A stretch of DNA of 64,000 bases, taken from the NCBI RefSeq assembly GCF_020667845.1, contig NZ_JAFMPQ010000001.1:1-64000 (forward strand), in the 5' to 3' direction. The position numbers and the translations under genes are program-made. Source of the stretch: Cognatishimia sp. F0-27 (GTDB taxonomy: Bacteria; Pseudomonadota; Alphaproteobacteria; Rhodobacterales; Rhodobacteraceae). The notes beneath the pieces were generated by a model, which saw nothing but the letters and a program-made list of their open reading frames with translations, did not search any database and was not told where the DNA came from. Numbering within the stretch: position 1 is the stretch's first letter; every line of letters starts with the position of its first letter. Below are positions 45,672 to 54,257 of the stretch, piece after piece.

Positions 45672-46143
45672 GCGACACTTCGATTTCGCACCGCTTTACC
45701 GTGCAACCGTCGGCTTTGACCAGATGGCCGATCTTATGGACCGCGTCCTGACGAATGATGTCAGCGCGCAGACCTATCCCCCCTACAATATTGAGAAAAC
45801 CGCGGACGACGCCTATCGTATCTCGATCGCCGTTGCGGGGTTCTCCGACGAAGATCTTGCAATCGAGGTCAAGGAACAGGCGCTTGTCGTATCGGCCCGC
45901 AAGGCCAATGAAGACACCGACCGCACCTACCTGCATCGCGGGATCGCCACACGCGCCTTCGAGCGTCGGTTTCACCTCGCCGATCATGTGCGCGTGACCG
46001 GTGCGACCCATGAAAACGGCATGCTGCATATCGACCTTCAGCGCGAGATTCCCGAAGCGTTGAAACCGCGCAAGATTGCGATCTCCAAGCCTGCGACACG
46101 GCTTGTCGAGAAGGATGTTGTGGACGCTGAAGCCGTCAACTGA
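45670..46143 (+). CDS. Small heat-shock protein, Hsp20/IbpA family
   Basis: The 157-residue chaperone has the class A start FDFAPLYRATVGFDQMADLMD and an alpha-crystallin core (YNIEKTADDAYRISIAVAGF to ENGMLHIDLQREIPE). The C-terminal tail contains KPRKIAI, in which the I-x-I type anchor is kept. Such proteins hold unfolding proteins as oligomers in the cytoplasm. A strong GGAGG precedes the ATG, and a terminator follows at 46170. Confidence 0.95.
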   Translation: MRHFDFAPLYRATVGFDQMADLMDRVLTNDVSAQTYPPYNIEKTADDAYRISIAVAGFSDEDLAIEVKEQALVVSARKANEDTDRTYLHRGIATRAFERRFHLADHVRVTGATHENGMLHIDLQREIPEALKPRKIAISKPATRLVEKDVVDAEAVN

Positions 46144-46169
46144 TCCATCCCTGTCTGCTGATCAGCTGA

Positions 46170-46203
46170 CGCCCCGGGGCACGCGCTCCGGGGCGCTTTC
46201 TTG
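46170..46203 (+). terminator. Intrinsic terminator after the hsp20 gene
   Basis: CGCCCCGG and CCGGGGCG form a perfect 8-bp stem around a 9-base loop, followed by CTTTCTTG. It lies 27 bases after the hsp20 stop. The 143 bases from there to rnhA contain no gene. Confidence 0.72.
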
Positions 46204-46346
46204 TGGGCTGGTCGCTGTTAAGCCATGGGGCGCCTGACCTCGGGGGGCGCGCGCCAGATGCGAGACAGACCCAACCGCGCTCCTTGCCGGATCGGCTGAT
46301 GCAGGTGGAGGGGAGAGGTTACAGGGGCGCGGCCACGGAGGCTGTG

Positions 46347-46799
46347 CTAGCCCTTGAACGGCGCCATACCGGCCCGGGCCAACTCATCGGCGCGTTCGTT
46401 TTCCGGGTGCCCCGCATGGCCCTTTACCCATTCCCACACTACCGAATGGCGGGCCTGGGCCGCATCCAGCCGCTGCCAGAGCTCCGCATTCTTCACCGGC
46501 TTCTTTGCCGATGTTTTCCAGCCATTGCGCTTCCAGCCGTGGATCCAGCTTGTCACGCCGTTCTTGACGTATTGGCTGTCGGTCACGATCGTGATCTCGG
46601 AGGGTCGGCTGAGTTCTTCGAGCGCGGTGATCGCTGCCATCAATTCCATACGATTATTGGTCGTGTTGGGTTCTCCGCCGCTGAATTCGCGCTCCTTCAG
46701 GACGGTTTCCCCGTCCTTGGCACGCAGCAGCACGCCCCAACCCCCGGGACCTGGATTCCCGGAGCACGCACCATCGGTATATGCAAAAAGATCAGCCAT
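46347..46799 (-). CDS. rnhA: Ribonuclease HI
   Basis: RNase HI cuts the RNA strand of RNA-DNA hybrids. The 150-residue protein has the catalytic set: [16 protein letters not shown] (Asp), [10 protein letters not shown] (Glu), [10 protein letters not shown] (Asp) and [15 protein letters not shown] (His/Asp). The start at 46799 is the conserved [10 protein letters not shown]; its first eight bases overlap the methyltransferase gene upstream, so the two form an operon. Confidence 0.96.
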   Translation of the reverse strand: MADLFAYTDGACSGNPGPGGWGVLLRAKDGETVLKEREFSGGEPNTTNNRMELMAAITALEELSRPSEITIVTDSQYVKNGVTSWIHGWKRNGWKTSAKKPVKNAELWQRLDAAQARHSVVWEWVKGHAGHPENERADELARAGMAPFKG

Positions 46800-47388
46800 G
46801 AGCGAGCATGGAGAACCATGCCGCATCGCTGCCGTCAAGGCCGCGGTCCACCCCGCGATGCACCCGGCCCGGTCTCAGTCCCGCTTGTTCGAGCAGCGCC
46901 GCAAGGGGGGCTTCCCGCCAGTAGGTATAGAACCGCCCCAGACGGTCGCGCGCCTCCCCGTCTCCGGTTTTCAGCGCGATGTGCACCACGCCGCCGGGCC
47001 GCAATGCTGTGGCGATCCGGGAAACGATATCGGCCATCGCGCCCCGGTCGGCGTGCAGCAAAGAGAAATTCGCCCAGACCCCATCGAAAAGGGCGTCCCC
47101 CTGCAAATCCTCGAACACAGCCTGGCGCGCGACAACCCCGTCATGGCGCGCGGCGCGTGCAACCATTTCCGCAGAGGCATCCCAGGCCTCGACCCGCATC
47201 CCCGCGCGGACCAGAAGCATCGCGGAGCGCCCCGGTCCGCAGCCGAGGTCGAGCACGGTTCCCCCTTCCGGCAAGGCCGCGATAAAAGCCGCCAGCGTGG
47301 CGTCGGGGGTTTCGCGGTCAGCATCCACAAGCCGGTCATACTCGGCTGCGCGGGCATCATAGACGCGGATGGTTTCTGGATCGGTCAT
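46792..47388 (-). CDS. Class I SAM-dependent methyltransferase
   Basis: The 198-residue protein has the SAM-binding motif [15 protein letters not shown], the acidic end of strand 2 ([10 protein letters not shown]) and a Rossmann-like arrangement. The start [20 protein letters not shown] matches this family's N-terminal helix. The acceptor is unknown. Its stop overlaps the rnhA start by eight bases. Confidence 0.88.
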   Translation of the reverse strand: MTDPETIRVYDARAAEYDRLVDADRETPDATLAAFIAALPEGGTVLDLGCGPGRSAMLLVRAGMRVEAWDASAEMVARAARHDGVVARQAVFEDLQGDALFDGVWANFSLLHADRGAMADIVSRIATALRPGGVVHIALKTGDGEARDRLGRFYTYWREAPLAALLEQAGLRPGRVHRGVDRGLDGSDAAWFSMLAHG

Positions 47389-47453
47389 GAACCCATGTCT
47401 TCCGAACCGGCCCCCCGCGTCAAGCGTTCTTGCGCGGGCCATCATGATCGGGC

Positions 47454-47906
47454 TCAGGAAAAAACCCCGACCGCAAGACTTGCCACGACAAGGGCCGTCA
47501 GCAACACGCGCAGCTGCATCCACCAGACAGGCGCAAGCCCCCAGCGCCAGAATTGCCAGTCAAGAATAAGCAGGCCCAGAAATCCGAAGATGAGATTGGT
47601 TCCCGCGGAGACCGGTCCGCCACCGGTCATGAAGAACGCCCAGAGCGCCGGGATCACCGATAGCCCATAGCCCAGCGCGGCCTTTGCGCCCTCGACCTTG
47701 GTGGCAAAGCCCCAAAGCACCCCGGACATGAAGCTCAGGATCACGGCGCCATAAAACAGCTGCACATACGGGCCGATGAACCGCGGCCCAAGCGTGCCTG
47801 CCCCCCATTGCGCCATCGGGTCCGACATGAGCGTCAGCGCGCCCCATGCAAAGGGGATCACACCGGCGAGACCAAGGATCAATGCGGAGCGCGGAACAGT
47901 CTGCAT
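47454..47906 (-). CDS. DUF3429 membrane protein
   Basis: The 150-residue protein has five hydrophobic segments and the DUF3429 features ALILGLAGVIPFAWGALTL, YGAVILSFMSGVLWGFA and the Trp-rich end ILDWQFWRWGLAPVWW. It sits in the inner membrane. Function is unknown. It is 65 bases upstream of the methyltransferase gene on the same strand. Confidence 0.87.
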   Translation of the reverse strand: MQTVPRSALILGLAGVIPFAWGALTLMSDPMAQWGAGTLGPRFIGPYVQLFYGAVILSFMSGVLWGFATKVEGAKAALGYGLSVIPALWAFFMTGGGPVSAGTNLIFGFLGLLILDWQFWRWGLAPVWWMQLRVLLTALVVASLAVGVFS

Positions 47907-47984
47907 GGGGTTCCCTTCTGAAAGGTATCATAATCGGCGACGAGGCGGGCATTCGACCCGCGCATCGCCCGATCTAGGGCGCGA

Positions 47985-48599
47985 TCACGCGCGCTCCAGC
48001 GCCAAACGCCCGGCCAGAAGCGCAAAGAGCCCGGCAAAGGACCGGTTGAGCCAAGCCATCACGCGTTCTGAGCCGAGGATCCATTGCCGCGCGCGAGCCG
48101 CAAAGACCCCGTAGAGGCAGAAGATCACAAAAGTCAGCGCCATGAACACCGCACCAAGCTGCACCATCTCTATGCCCGCGCGCGCCGGATCACCGCTCAG
48201 GAAGGGCGGCAGAAGCGCCAGAAAGAAAATCGACAGCTTCGGGTTCAGGATGTTGATCAGCGCCCCGCGCAGGGCCACGCGGCCCAGCCTCTGGGGCGTG
48301 GGTTCGCCTGTCACGGCAAGTGCGCCCCCGGACCGCAGGCTCTGCCAGGCCAGCCAAAGGAGGTAGGCCACACCAAGCAGCTTGACCACGGTGAAGGCGA
48401 GAGCGGAGCTGTGCAACACAACGGCGAGACCGGCCATCGCCGCCGCGAGATGCGGCACGATCCCGACGGTGCAGCCGAAGGCCGCGGCCAGCGCCGGGCG
48501 CTTCCCTTGTCCGAGGCCCATGGCGAGCGTGTAAAGAACGCCGGTCCCCGGAGCGAGCACGACGACAAAGGCGGTGAGGAGGAATTGAGCGCTGATCAT
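47985..48599 (-). CDS. LysE/RhtB-family exporter
   Basis: The 204-residue membrane protein has six hydrophobic segments and the LysE-family features LAPGTGVLYTLAMGLGQGKR, VKLLGVAYLLWLAWQSLR and GALINILNPKLSIFFLALLP. Members export amino acids or homoserine lactones. The start at 48599 lies directly before the first helix. The exported compound is unknown. Confidence 0.92.
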   Translation of the reverse strand: MISAQFLLTAFVVVLAPGTGVLYTLAMGLGQGKRPALAAAFGCTVGIVPHLAAAMAGLAVVLHSSALAFTVVKLLGVAYLLWLAWQSLRSGGALAVTGEPTPQRLGRVALRGALINILNPKLSIFFLALLPPFLSGDPARAGIEMVQLGAVFMALTFVIFCLYGVFAARARQWILGSERVMAWLNRSFAGLFALLAGRLALERA

Positions 48600-49059
48600 C
48601 GTGGCACCTTGCCCGTTGCGCCAAGCGCTGTCCAGCGCGCGGCATCGCCAGACACCGTCAACCTTTGTGGCGGATTGTGAGGCACGCTGCGGCCCCGAAG
48701 ATGACCGCAAAGGGGAATGCCCCCTGCCCCAGCCGCCCCATGCGGCCCGCTCGGGTGCATCACCGAGGTTTCCCAAGGGCGTCCCAAGGGATTTGAGCGC
48801 ACCGGGTTATACTGGCTCGCCATGGGATGACGCCGATCTTCACGAGGTTTCAGGGTCCGCTTGTGACCACAGGGCAATGGCCCGACAAGAAGCCCCGCCC
48901 GCCTCCGAAAGGAGCCGGGTGGGCGCTTCGCATTCGCGCAGATCGGCTGGATTCCCCTATCGCCGCGCCCGCCACCGCACATTTCACGAATGGATATCGC
49001 AGATGCGGGATGGGCGATGGTGCGCCCCAAGCAATCGCATGAACCGGTTGGGTGCCCCG
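48600..49059. other. 460-base region without a confident gene
   Basis: No frame here has family similarity; a rightward frame of 71 residues at 48827-49042 and a leftward one crossing 48596-49189 look like chance frames. A hairpin with a GAAA loop (CTCC/GGAG flanked by CGCCC/GGGCG) lies at 48896-48925. Read leftwards it is followed by GGCTTCTTG and could weakly end the YdeI-like gene's transcript. Confidence 0.35.
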
Positions 49060-49548
49060 CTACCCGGGATCGTGTTCCCCGACGGTCTTCACGAGAGCCG
49101 CGATGCGCCGCATGCGGGTCTCTGCGCGCTTTGCGGTTTCGACCGAGTGCAGCATCGAGCGCCGTTTGCCGGGCGTCAGCGTCTCCCAAGCGCCAATGAC
49201 CCCCGAAGAGCGCAGGGCGCGCGCCACATCGGGCGGGACGTCCACGATGCTTGGATCGACGGCGCGGAGCCTGACCTCGACCGGCTCTCCCGGCGTAATG
49301 CCCGCGCGCTTGAGTAAGCTGTCGCCAGCCCAGAGGAACATACCGTCAATCACAGGGGCGCTGCTCGGCGCGAGGTTCACCGGGTGCTCGTTGATCTCAC
49401 CCTCGACCCGTTTGGGCCGACCAAGCTTGTCAAATATCGCATCGCTCAGCCGCAGGACCGTGTAGACGGATTTGCCCCACGGCATCGGCTCGACAATAGC
49501 CTCGAAACACACAAATGCCGAAGGGTCCGCATCGCTTGGCCGCGCCAT
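49060..49548 (-). CDS. YdeI/OmpD-associated-like protein (DUF1905)
   Basis: The 162-residue protein has an N-terminal DUF1905-like barrel (FEAIVEPMPWGKSVYTVLRL to GDSLLKRAGITPGEPVEV). A C-terminal YdeI/OmdA helix region follows (PPDVARALRSSGVIGAWETL then TPGKRRS). Family members are small cytoplasmic proteins linked to bacteriocin or envelope-stress tolerance, with no proven biochemistry. It follows ispH on the same strand after 12 bases and is probably co-transcribed. Confidence 0.85.
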   Translation of the reverse strand: MARPSDADPSAFVCFEAIVEPMPWGKSVYTVLRLSDAIFDKLGRPKRVEGEINEHPVNLAPSSAPVIDGMFLWAGDSLLKRAGITPGEPVEVRLRAVDPSIVDVPPDVARALRSSGVIGAWETLTPGKRRSMLHSVETAKRAETRMRRIAALVKTVGEHDPG

Positions 49549-49560
49549 TGGCGAAAGCCC

Positions 49561-50514
49561 CTATGCCGTAACGCGCAACACGCGCGGCACTTTGAACTCC
49601 ACATTCTCAACCGCGGTTTCGACCACCTCGACCGTCACATCGAAGCGCGCGCGGAACGCGTCGATCACCGCTTCGATCAACACTTCCGGGGCAGACGCCC
49701 CAGCGGTGATCCCGACGGAGCGCAGATCGCCCAGCGCGCGCCAGTCAATATCTTCGGGGCGCTGCACCAGCTGGGCATAGGCGCAGCCTGCGCGTTGCCC
49801 CACTTCGACAAGCCGTCTCGAATTGGACGAATTGGGCGCGCCGACAACCAGCATCGCCTCACATTTCGGGGCCATGGCCTTGACCGCTTCCTGGCGGTTG
49901 GTCGTGGCGTAACAGATGTCTTCCTTGTGCGGGCCGACAATGGCCGGGAACCGCGCCTTGAGCGCATCGACGATATCGGCGGTATCATCCACCGACAGCG
50001 TTGTCTGGGTGACAAAGGCCAGCCGCTCGGGGTCGCGCACCTCGACGGTGGCCACGTCCTCCACGGTCTCGACCAACAGCACCTCTCCGGGAGGCAATTG
50101 CCCCATGGTGCCAACGGTCTCCGGATGGCCCTCGTGACCGATCATGATCATCTGCAGGCCGTTCTCATGGTGCCGGGCCGCTTCGATATGAACCTTCGAC
50201 ACAAGCGGGCAGGTCGCGTCCACATAGAGCATCTCGCGCCGGGCCGCCTCTGCGGGAACGGATTTGGGCACGCCATGGGCCGAGAAGATCACCGGCCGGT
50301 CGTCCGGACACTCGTCCAGCTCCTCGACAAAGACAGCACCCTTGCCACGCAGATCGTCGACCACATGCTTGTTATGGACAATCTCGTGACGCACGTAGAC
50401 CGGCGCCCCCCATTTCTCGATCGCCATTTCGACGATCTTCACGGCGCGGTCGACACCGGCGCAAAACCCGCGTGGCGCTGCGAGATAGAGGGTGAGGGGA
50501 GAATGGCTCATCAT
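49561..50514 (-). CDS. ispH: 4-hydroxy-3-methylbut-2-enyl diphosphate reductase IspH
   Basis: IspH is the [4Fe-4S] enzyme of the last step of the MEP isoprenoid pathway. The 317-residue protein has the cluster cysteines in [23 protein letters not shown] and [13 protein letters not shown], and the substrate stretch [11 protein letters not shown]. The start is ATG-ATG at 50514/50511; AAGGAC lies upstream. A heptanucleotide tandem array begins 22 bases ahead of the start, and the open frame runs through it to a TTG at 50598. Confidence 0.95.
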   Translation of the reverse strand: MMSHSPLTLYLAAPRGFCAGVDRAVKIVEMAIEKWGAPVYVRHEIVHNKHVVDDLRGKGAVFVEELDECPDDRPVIFSAHGVPKSVPAEAARREMLYVDATCPLVSKVHIEAARHHENGLQMIMIGHEGHPETVGTMGQLPPGEVLLVETVEDVATVEVRDPERLAFVTQTTLSVDDTADIVDALKARFPAIVGPHKEDICYATTNRQEAVKAMAPKCEAMLVVGAPNSSNSRRLVEVGQRAGCAYAQLVQRPEDIDWRALGDLRSVGITAGASAPEVLIEAVIDAFRARFDVTVEVVETAVENVEFKVPRVLRVTA

Positions 50515-50535
50515 TTGGTCCTTGGCGCTCGTGCC

Positions 50536-50584
50536 GGTCGTCGGTCGTCGGTCGTCGGTCGTCGGTCGTCGGTCGTCGGTCGTC
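50536..50584. repeat. Seven tandem copies of the 7-mer GGTCGTC before ispH
   Basis: Seven perfect, uninterrupted copies of GGTCGTC (49 bases) lie 22 to 70 bases upstream of the ispH start codon, in the leader or promoter. Perfect arrays of this kind are prone to copy-number change. Seven is not a multiple of three, so a change in copy number would shift any frame reading through it. Confidence 0.95.
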
Positions 50585-50599
50585 CCAGAGGTAAGCAAG

Positions 50600-50977
50600 C
50601 AAGGCCCGCGCGTCCAGCCCTAGCAGCCTCCTGCCATGTCGCACCCCCCAAAGACCGATCCACGGCCGCGCGCCCTCCCCGCTTCGCAGCATGGTCTCAA
50701 GGCAACAGGCGCGCCTCACCGCGCCCGGAATGCCCCGCCCGCAAAGAATGCCGCAAACTGGCTTGGTTCTGGCGCACCATTTGAGCGTTGACCGTCGCCA
50801 GCACTGAAATGCCGCACTGCAACAAATCGATCCCGTCCGGGACACCACCCACAAACACCGCAAATCCCAAAGCCTGCCGAACTGCGGTTGAATGCCGCCC
50901 CCCTATGCGAAGCGCCTTTCGTTCCGCTAGACTAGGGTCTGGCCTTCACCCGATCAGAGAAGAACTCTACTCCGTCC
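50600..50977. other. Divergent intergenic region between ispH and the B12-domain gene
   Basis: No gene is seen in this region. It must contain the promoter for the rightward B12-domain gene and, with the 7-mer array, that of leftward ispH. No clear palindrome or -35/-10 pair could be assigned by eye. A leftward frame at 50372-50863 is antisense or leader sequence without family similarity. Confidence 0.35.
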
Positions 50978-51796
50978 ATGACTGAATTCGACGACGCCTT
51001 CTTTGACAATTCGCAGGCTCGTATCGAAGCCCTGCGCACGCAGTTCTCGGACCGCGTGATCGAGGGCCTTGCGCGCGACGTGGTCAAGAAAATGGCCTCT
51101 CGCACCCGGCTCGCAGAAGGCGTCACGGATCTCCAGCATCCGGAAGAAACCGACATCGAAGCCCTTGTGAATGCCTTGATTCACGAGGATCGCGAGGTCG
51201 CATCGACAATGATGCGGCAGATTCAGCGCAAGGGGGTGACGCTTGACGTGCTCTACTCGCGCTACCTCGCCGCGGCCTCGGTGCGGATGGGCATGCTCTG
51301 GGATGAGAACCGGCTCACCTTTGCCCAAGTTTCATTCGGAGTTGGCCGGATTTTCGAGCTGGTGCGGATGCTGCGTGAGGCGCTCCCGCCAACGCGGATC
51401 ACCCATGCCGAGTCGGTGTTGTTCAGCATGGTGCCGGGGGAACGCCACGGACTGGGCGTGGAAATGGCGGCCGAGCTGTTCCGCCAGAATGGCTGGGACG
51501 TGCAGCTTCTGATCGACGCGACCCATGACGAGATCATGACCGAGATCGACAAGATCCGCTGTCTCGTCCTTGGCGTCAGCTCGGGCGGACGACGCTCGGC
51601 CGAGGCGCTCGCCCGCCTGATCGCCGCGGTGCGGATCGTCCACCCGGAAGTCTTCATTATCGTGTCTGGTCAGGTAGTGAATAACGCGCCCGATCTGATC
51701 GAGCTGATACAGCCGGACAGCGCGGTGGCCACGGTCGAGGATGCGCTCTCGACGATGGAAACCCTGAGCCGCCGAGAAACCGAAAATCAGACATGA
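50978..51796 (+). CDS. B12/SCHIC-domain regulatory protein (PpaA/AerR-like)
   Basis: The 272-residue protein has an N-terminal helical B12-binding-2-like bundle (about 50-130) and a Rossmann-like B12-binding or SCHIC domain. The latter has GERHGLGVEMAAELF at the position of the DxHxxG loop and RCLVLGVSSGGRRS further on. Relatives such as PpaA and AerR sense cobalamin or haem and modulate PpsR-type repressors of photosynthesis genes. No photosynthesis gene lies in the window. There is no DNA-binding domain, so it probably acts through a partner. Confidence 0.82.
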   Translation: MTEFDDAFFDNSQARIEALRTQFSDRVIEGLARDVVKKMASRTRLAEGVTDLQHPEETDIEALVNALIHEDREVASTMMRQIQRKGVTLDVLYSRYLAAASVRMGMLWDENRLTFAQVSFGVGRIFELVRMLREALPPTRITHAESVLFSMVPGERHGLGVEMAAELFRQNGWDVQLLIDATHDEIMTEIDKIRCLVLGVSSGGRRSAEALARLIAAVRIVHPEVFIIVSGQVVNNAPDLIELIQPDSAVATVEDALSTMETLSRRETENQT

Positions 51797-52063
51797 CCGG
51801 TTGACGCGGGAATGTGCCGACCGCTGCGTCGCGACCTTGCGCCGTCATTCCAACGCATTTGACGGCTGCGCCACAACCTGTCGCGGACACACCGGCGGAT
51901 TCGGCCGCGTGATGCACAAACGGACAAGTTTACGGCGCTGAATGGCGCGTTCTTCTCGTAGGTGTTCTACTTTTAGGCGTGGCGAAAGATCTGTTCGCGA
52001 GCTGAGCGACATGGGTGAGTGACCGCCGCGCGCAGCTTCGGAACAGATCCTCCTGAGATCGAC

Positions 52064-52636
52064 CTACTTGCCAGACGCGACTTCGAAGCTGCGTTCGGCC
52101 TGGGTCTCGCGCGGCGGTCGCCCGATCACGTCGCGAAGCTCATCGAGTTCGATGAAGTTGTCCGCCTGGCGGCGCAGTTCGTCGGCGATCATCGGCGGCT
52201 GCGACCGGATCGTTGATACAACCGAAACACGCACGCCCTGACGTTGCAGGCTTTCCACCAACGGGCGGAAATCGCCGTCACCGGAAAACAGCACGATGTG
52301 ATCGACGCGTGGCGCCAGCTCCATGGCATCGACGGTGAGTTCGATATCCATGTTGCCCTTGACCTTCCGCCGACCCTGGCTGTCGGTGTATTCCTTGGCC
52401 GGCTTGGTCACCATGGTGAAGCCATTGTAGTGCAGCCAGTCCACCAGCGGCCGGATCGGAGAATACTCGTCATTTTCCAGCAAGGCCGTGTAGTAGAACG
52501 CGCGGATCATCTTGCCACGGCGGGCAAATTCCTGTCGCAGGAGCTTGTAGTCGATATCGAACCCGAGCGCTTTGGCAGCGGCATAGAGGTTCGATCCATC
52601 GATGAACAGCGCGAGCCGTTCGTCTTTGTAAAACAT
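52064..52636 (-). CDS. NYN domain protein (LabA/DUF88 family)
   Basis: The 190-residue protein has the PIN-like NYN nuclease fold: LALFIDGSNLY with Asp13, VKGNMDIELTVDAME with the second acidic cluster, and IVLFSGDGDFRPLVE with the third. These acidic residues are intact, so RNase activity is plausible. The ATG at 52636 follows GGAAGGA; the frame has a TTG one codon earlier. The 267 bases separating it from the B12-domain gene hold no gene. Confidence 0.9.
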   Translation of the reverse strand: MFYKDERLALFIDGSNLYAAAKALGFDIDYKLLRQEFARRGKMIRAFYYTALLENDEYSPIRPLVDWLHYNGFTMVTKPAKEYTDSQGRRKVKGNMDIELTVDAMELAPRVDHIVLFSGDGDFRPLVESLQRQGVRVSVVSTIRSQPPMIADELRRQADNFIELDELRDVIGRPPRETQAERSFEVASGK

Positions 52637-52775
52637 CAAATGTCCTTCCGAATAAATGCGCGGTTGGGACGGTGTTGGTTGAGTGGTTAATTCCGCCCAG
52701 CGCGTGGCTTAAGAAATAACGCTTTTGAGGGGGTGTTCAACCACCGAAAGCGTCTCCTACAGTAGCGTCAAAGCC

Positions 52776-53342
52776 ATGTCCCGACAAGAAATGTTCATCG
52801 CCATTGGCAGCAACCTGCCTTCGACTGCCGGCAGTCCCGCGCGCACGGTGCGGGCCGCTGTGCAGTCGTTTGCGCGTGAAGGTCTGCGCATCAGGCGTCT
52901 CAGCCGCTTCTTCATCACGCCCGCTTTTCCCGCAGGCGCGGGCCCGGATTACGTGAATGCATGCGCGGCGGTCGATACGGAGCAAAGCCCGGAAGCGGTG
53001 CTTGCGGCCCTGCATCGGATCGAAGCCGGCCTTGAACGCAAACGTATGCAGCGTTGGGCGTCGCGGACGCTGGATCTCGATCTGATCGGCGCCGGATCAG
53101 CGATACGCCCCGACAGGGATGGTCTGATCGACTGGATCAGCCTGAGCGAGACAGACCAGCGGCACAAAGCACCGGACCAGCTTGTGCTGCCTCACCCGCG
53201 ACTGGCGGAGCGCGCCTTCGTGCTGGTGCCGCTGGCCGATATTGCCCCCGGCTGGGTGCATCCCCTGACCGGCAGAACGGTGCGGCAAATGCTGGCCGAT
53301 CTGCCCGAAGCGCAGCGTCTTGAGCCCCGCGCCTGTCCCTGA
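52776..53342 (+). CDS. folK: 2-amino-4-hydroxy-6-hydroxymethyldihydropteridine pyrophosphokinase
   Basis: FolK transfers pyrophosphate from ATP to 6-hydroxymethyl-dihydropterin in folate synthesis. The 188-residue protein has FIAIGSNLPST at the start, RRLSRFFITPAFPAG, RWASRTLDLDLIGAG with the metal aspartates, and LPHPRLAERAFVLVPLADI. It is followed by rpoZ, 135 bases on, as in many rhodobacteria. Confidence 0.95.
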   Translation: MSRQEMFIAIGSNLPSTAGSPARTVRAAVQSFAREGLRIRRLSRFFITPAFPAGAGPDYVNACAAVDTEQSPEAVLAALHRIEAGLERKRMQRWASRTLDLDLIGAGSAIRPDRDGLIDWISLSETDQRHKAPDQLVLPHPRLAERAFVLVPLADIAPGWVHPLTGRTVRQMLADLPEAQRLEPRACP

Positions 53343-53477
53343 CCTTTGCTTCAGGCCATGGGCGACACGGCCCTTGACGCGGTCGACAAGGCTTACCGCG
53401 AATCACCTTGTATCTTGCGGCGAGCTGCTGTAGGAGCGAGCGTTCCTAAGATAATCGAACGAGAATTGGAGGTCATC

Positions 53478-53831
53478 ATGGCCCGCGTAACGGTAGAAGA
53501 TTGCGTCGACAAGGTTCCGAACCGGTTCGAATTGGTGATGCTTGCGGCCCATCGCGCCCGCGAAATTTCTGCCGGTGCCGCTCTCACCGTTGACCGCGAC
53601 AAGGACAAGAACCCGGTTGTTGCACTGCGCGAAATCGCCGAAGAGACACAATCGGCGGATGACCTGCGCGAGCGTCTGATCGAGAGCAACCAGACCCAGA
53701 TCGAGGTCGACGAGCCCGAAGATGACGCCATGGCGATCCTCATGGGCGCCGAGCAGGACAAACCCCAGGAAGATGACCTGTCCGAGGAAAAGCTGCTTCG
53801 CGCGTTGATGGAAGCTCAAAGCAAAGGCTGA
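53478..53831 (+). CDS. rpoZ: RNA polymerase omega subunit
   Basis: Omega helps assemble the beta' subunit and forms part of the ppGpp site. The 117-residue protein begins [20 protein letters not shown], with [12 protein letters not shown] and [11 protein letters not shown] following, and ends in an acidic tail typical of alphaproteobacteria. TTGGAGG precedes the ATG. It lies upstream of the (p)ppGpp synthetase gene, a common pairing. Confidence 0.97.
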   Translation: MARVTVEDCVDKVPNRFELVMLAAHRAREISAGAALTVDRDKDKNPVVALREIAEETQSADDLRERLIESNQTQIEVDEPEDDAMAILMGAEQDKPQEDDLSEEKLLRALMEAQSKG

Positions 53832-54257
53832 TCGTTCTGCCGAACGGGGTCCGTGCAACCGGCATGGCGCGCTAAGGGATCAACGCCCCGCGCGCCGTCC
53901 GAACAGGTCCTGCAAGCGCATGGCACCGCGCTTCAGCCCCTCCAAGCTCCCCAAACGCTCCCGCCGCGCAGGCTTTGATCTGCGCAAGACGCCCTTCAGC
54001 GCAGCAAGGGCTGCGCCCACATCCCCCAACAATGCGCAACTCCCGGCACAGCGTCCTTGTCGTTCTGCGGCTGGCATCCACAAAACGCCTGCGCGCGCAT
54101 TCGGGGGTCCACGGCTGGTGGTGGCTGATTTTGGTGGACGAGCCTGTCTGAGCGATCATACTTGATTGCGGCGCCGTCCGGGACGCTGGCCTCGCCCCAC
54201 CTGCCGGGCGCCATGTCTCAGACCCGCCGTTGATGCCCGTGAGAAGGGAAACTCGCC
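53832..54257. other. 426-base region between rpoZ and the (p)ppGpp gene
   Basis: No confident gene is present. A leftward frame (53880-54083) could encode up to 67 residues ending LEGLKRGAMRLQDLFGRRAG, with an amphipathic, protein-like composition, but it has no good ribosome-binding site. The promoter for the rightward (p)ppGpp synthetase gene should lie near the right end. Confidence 0.35.

Noticed and set aside
48827-49042. 71-residue rightward frame in the LysE/YdeI spacer
   Set aside because: It has no ribosome-binding site and no family similarity; its composition is like random GC-rich DNA.
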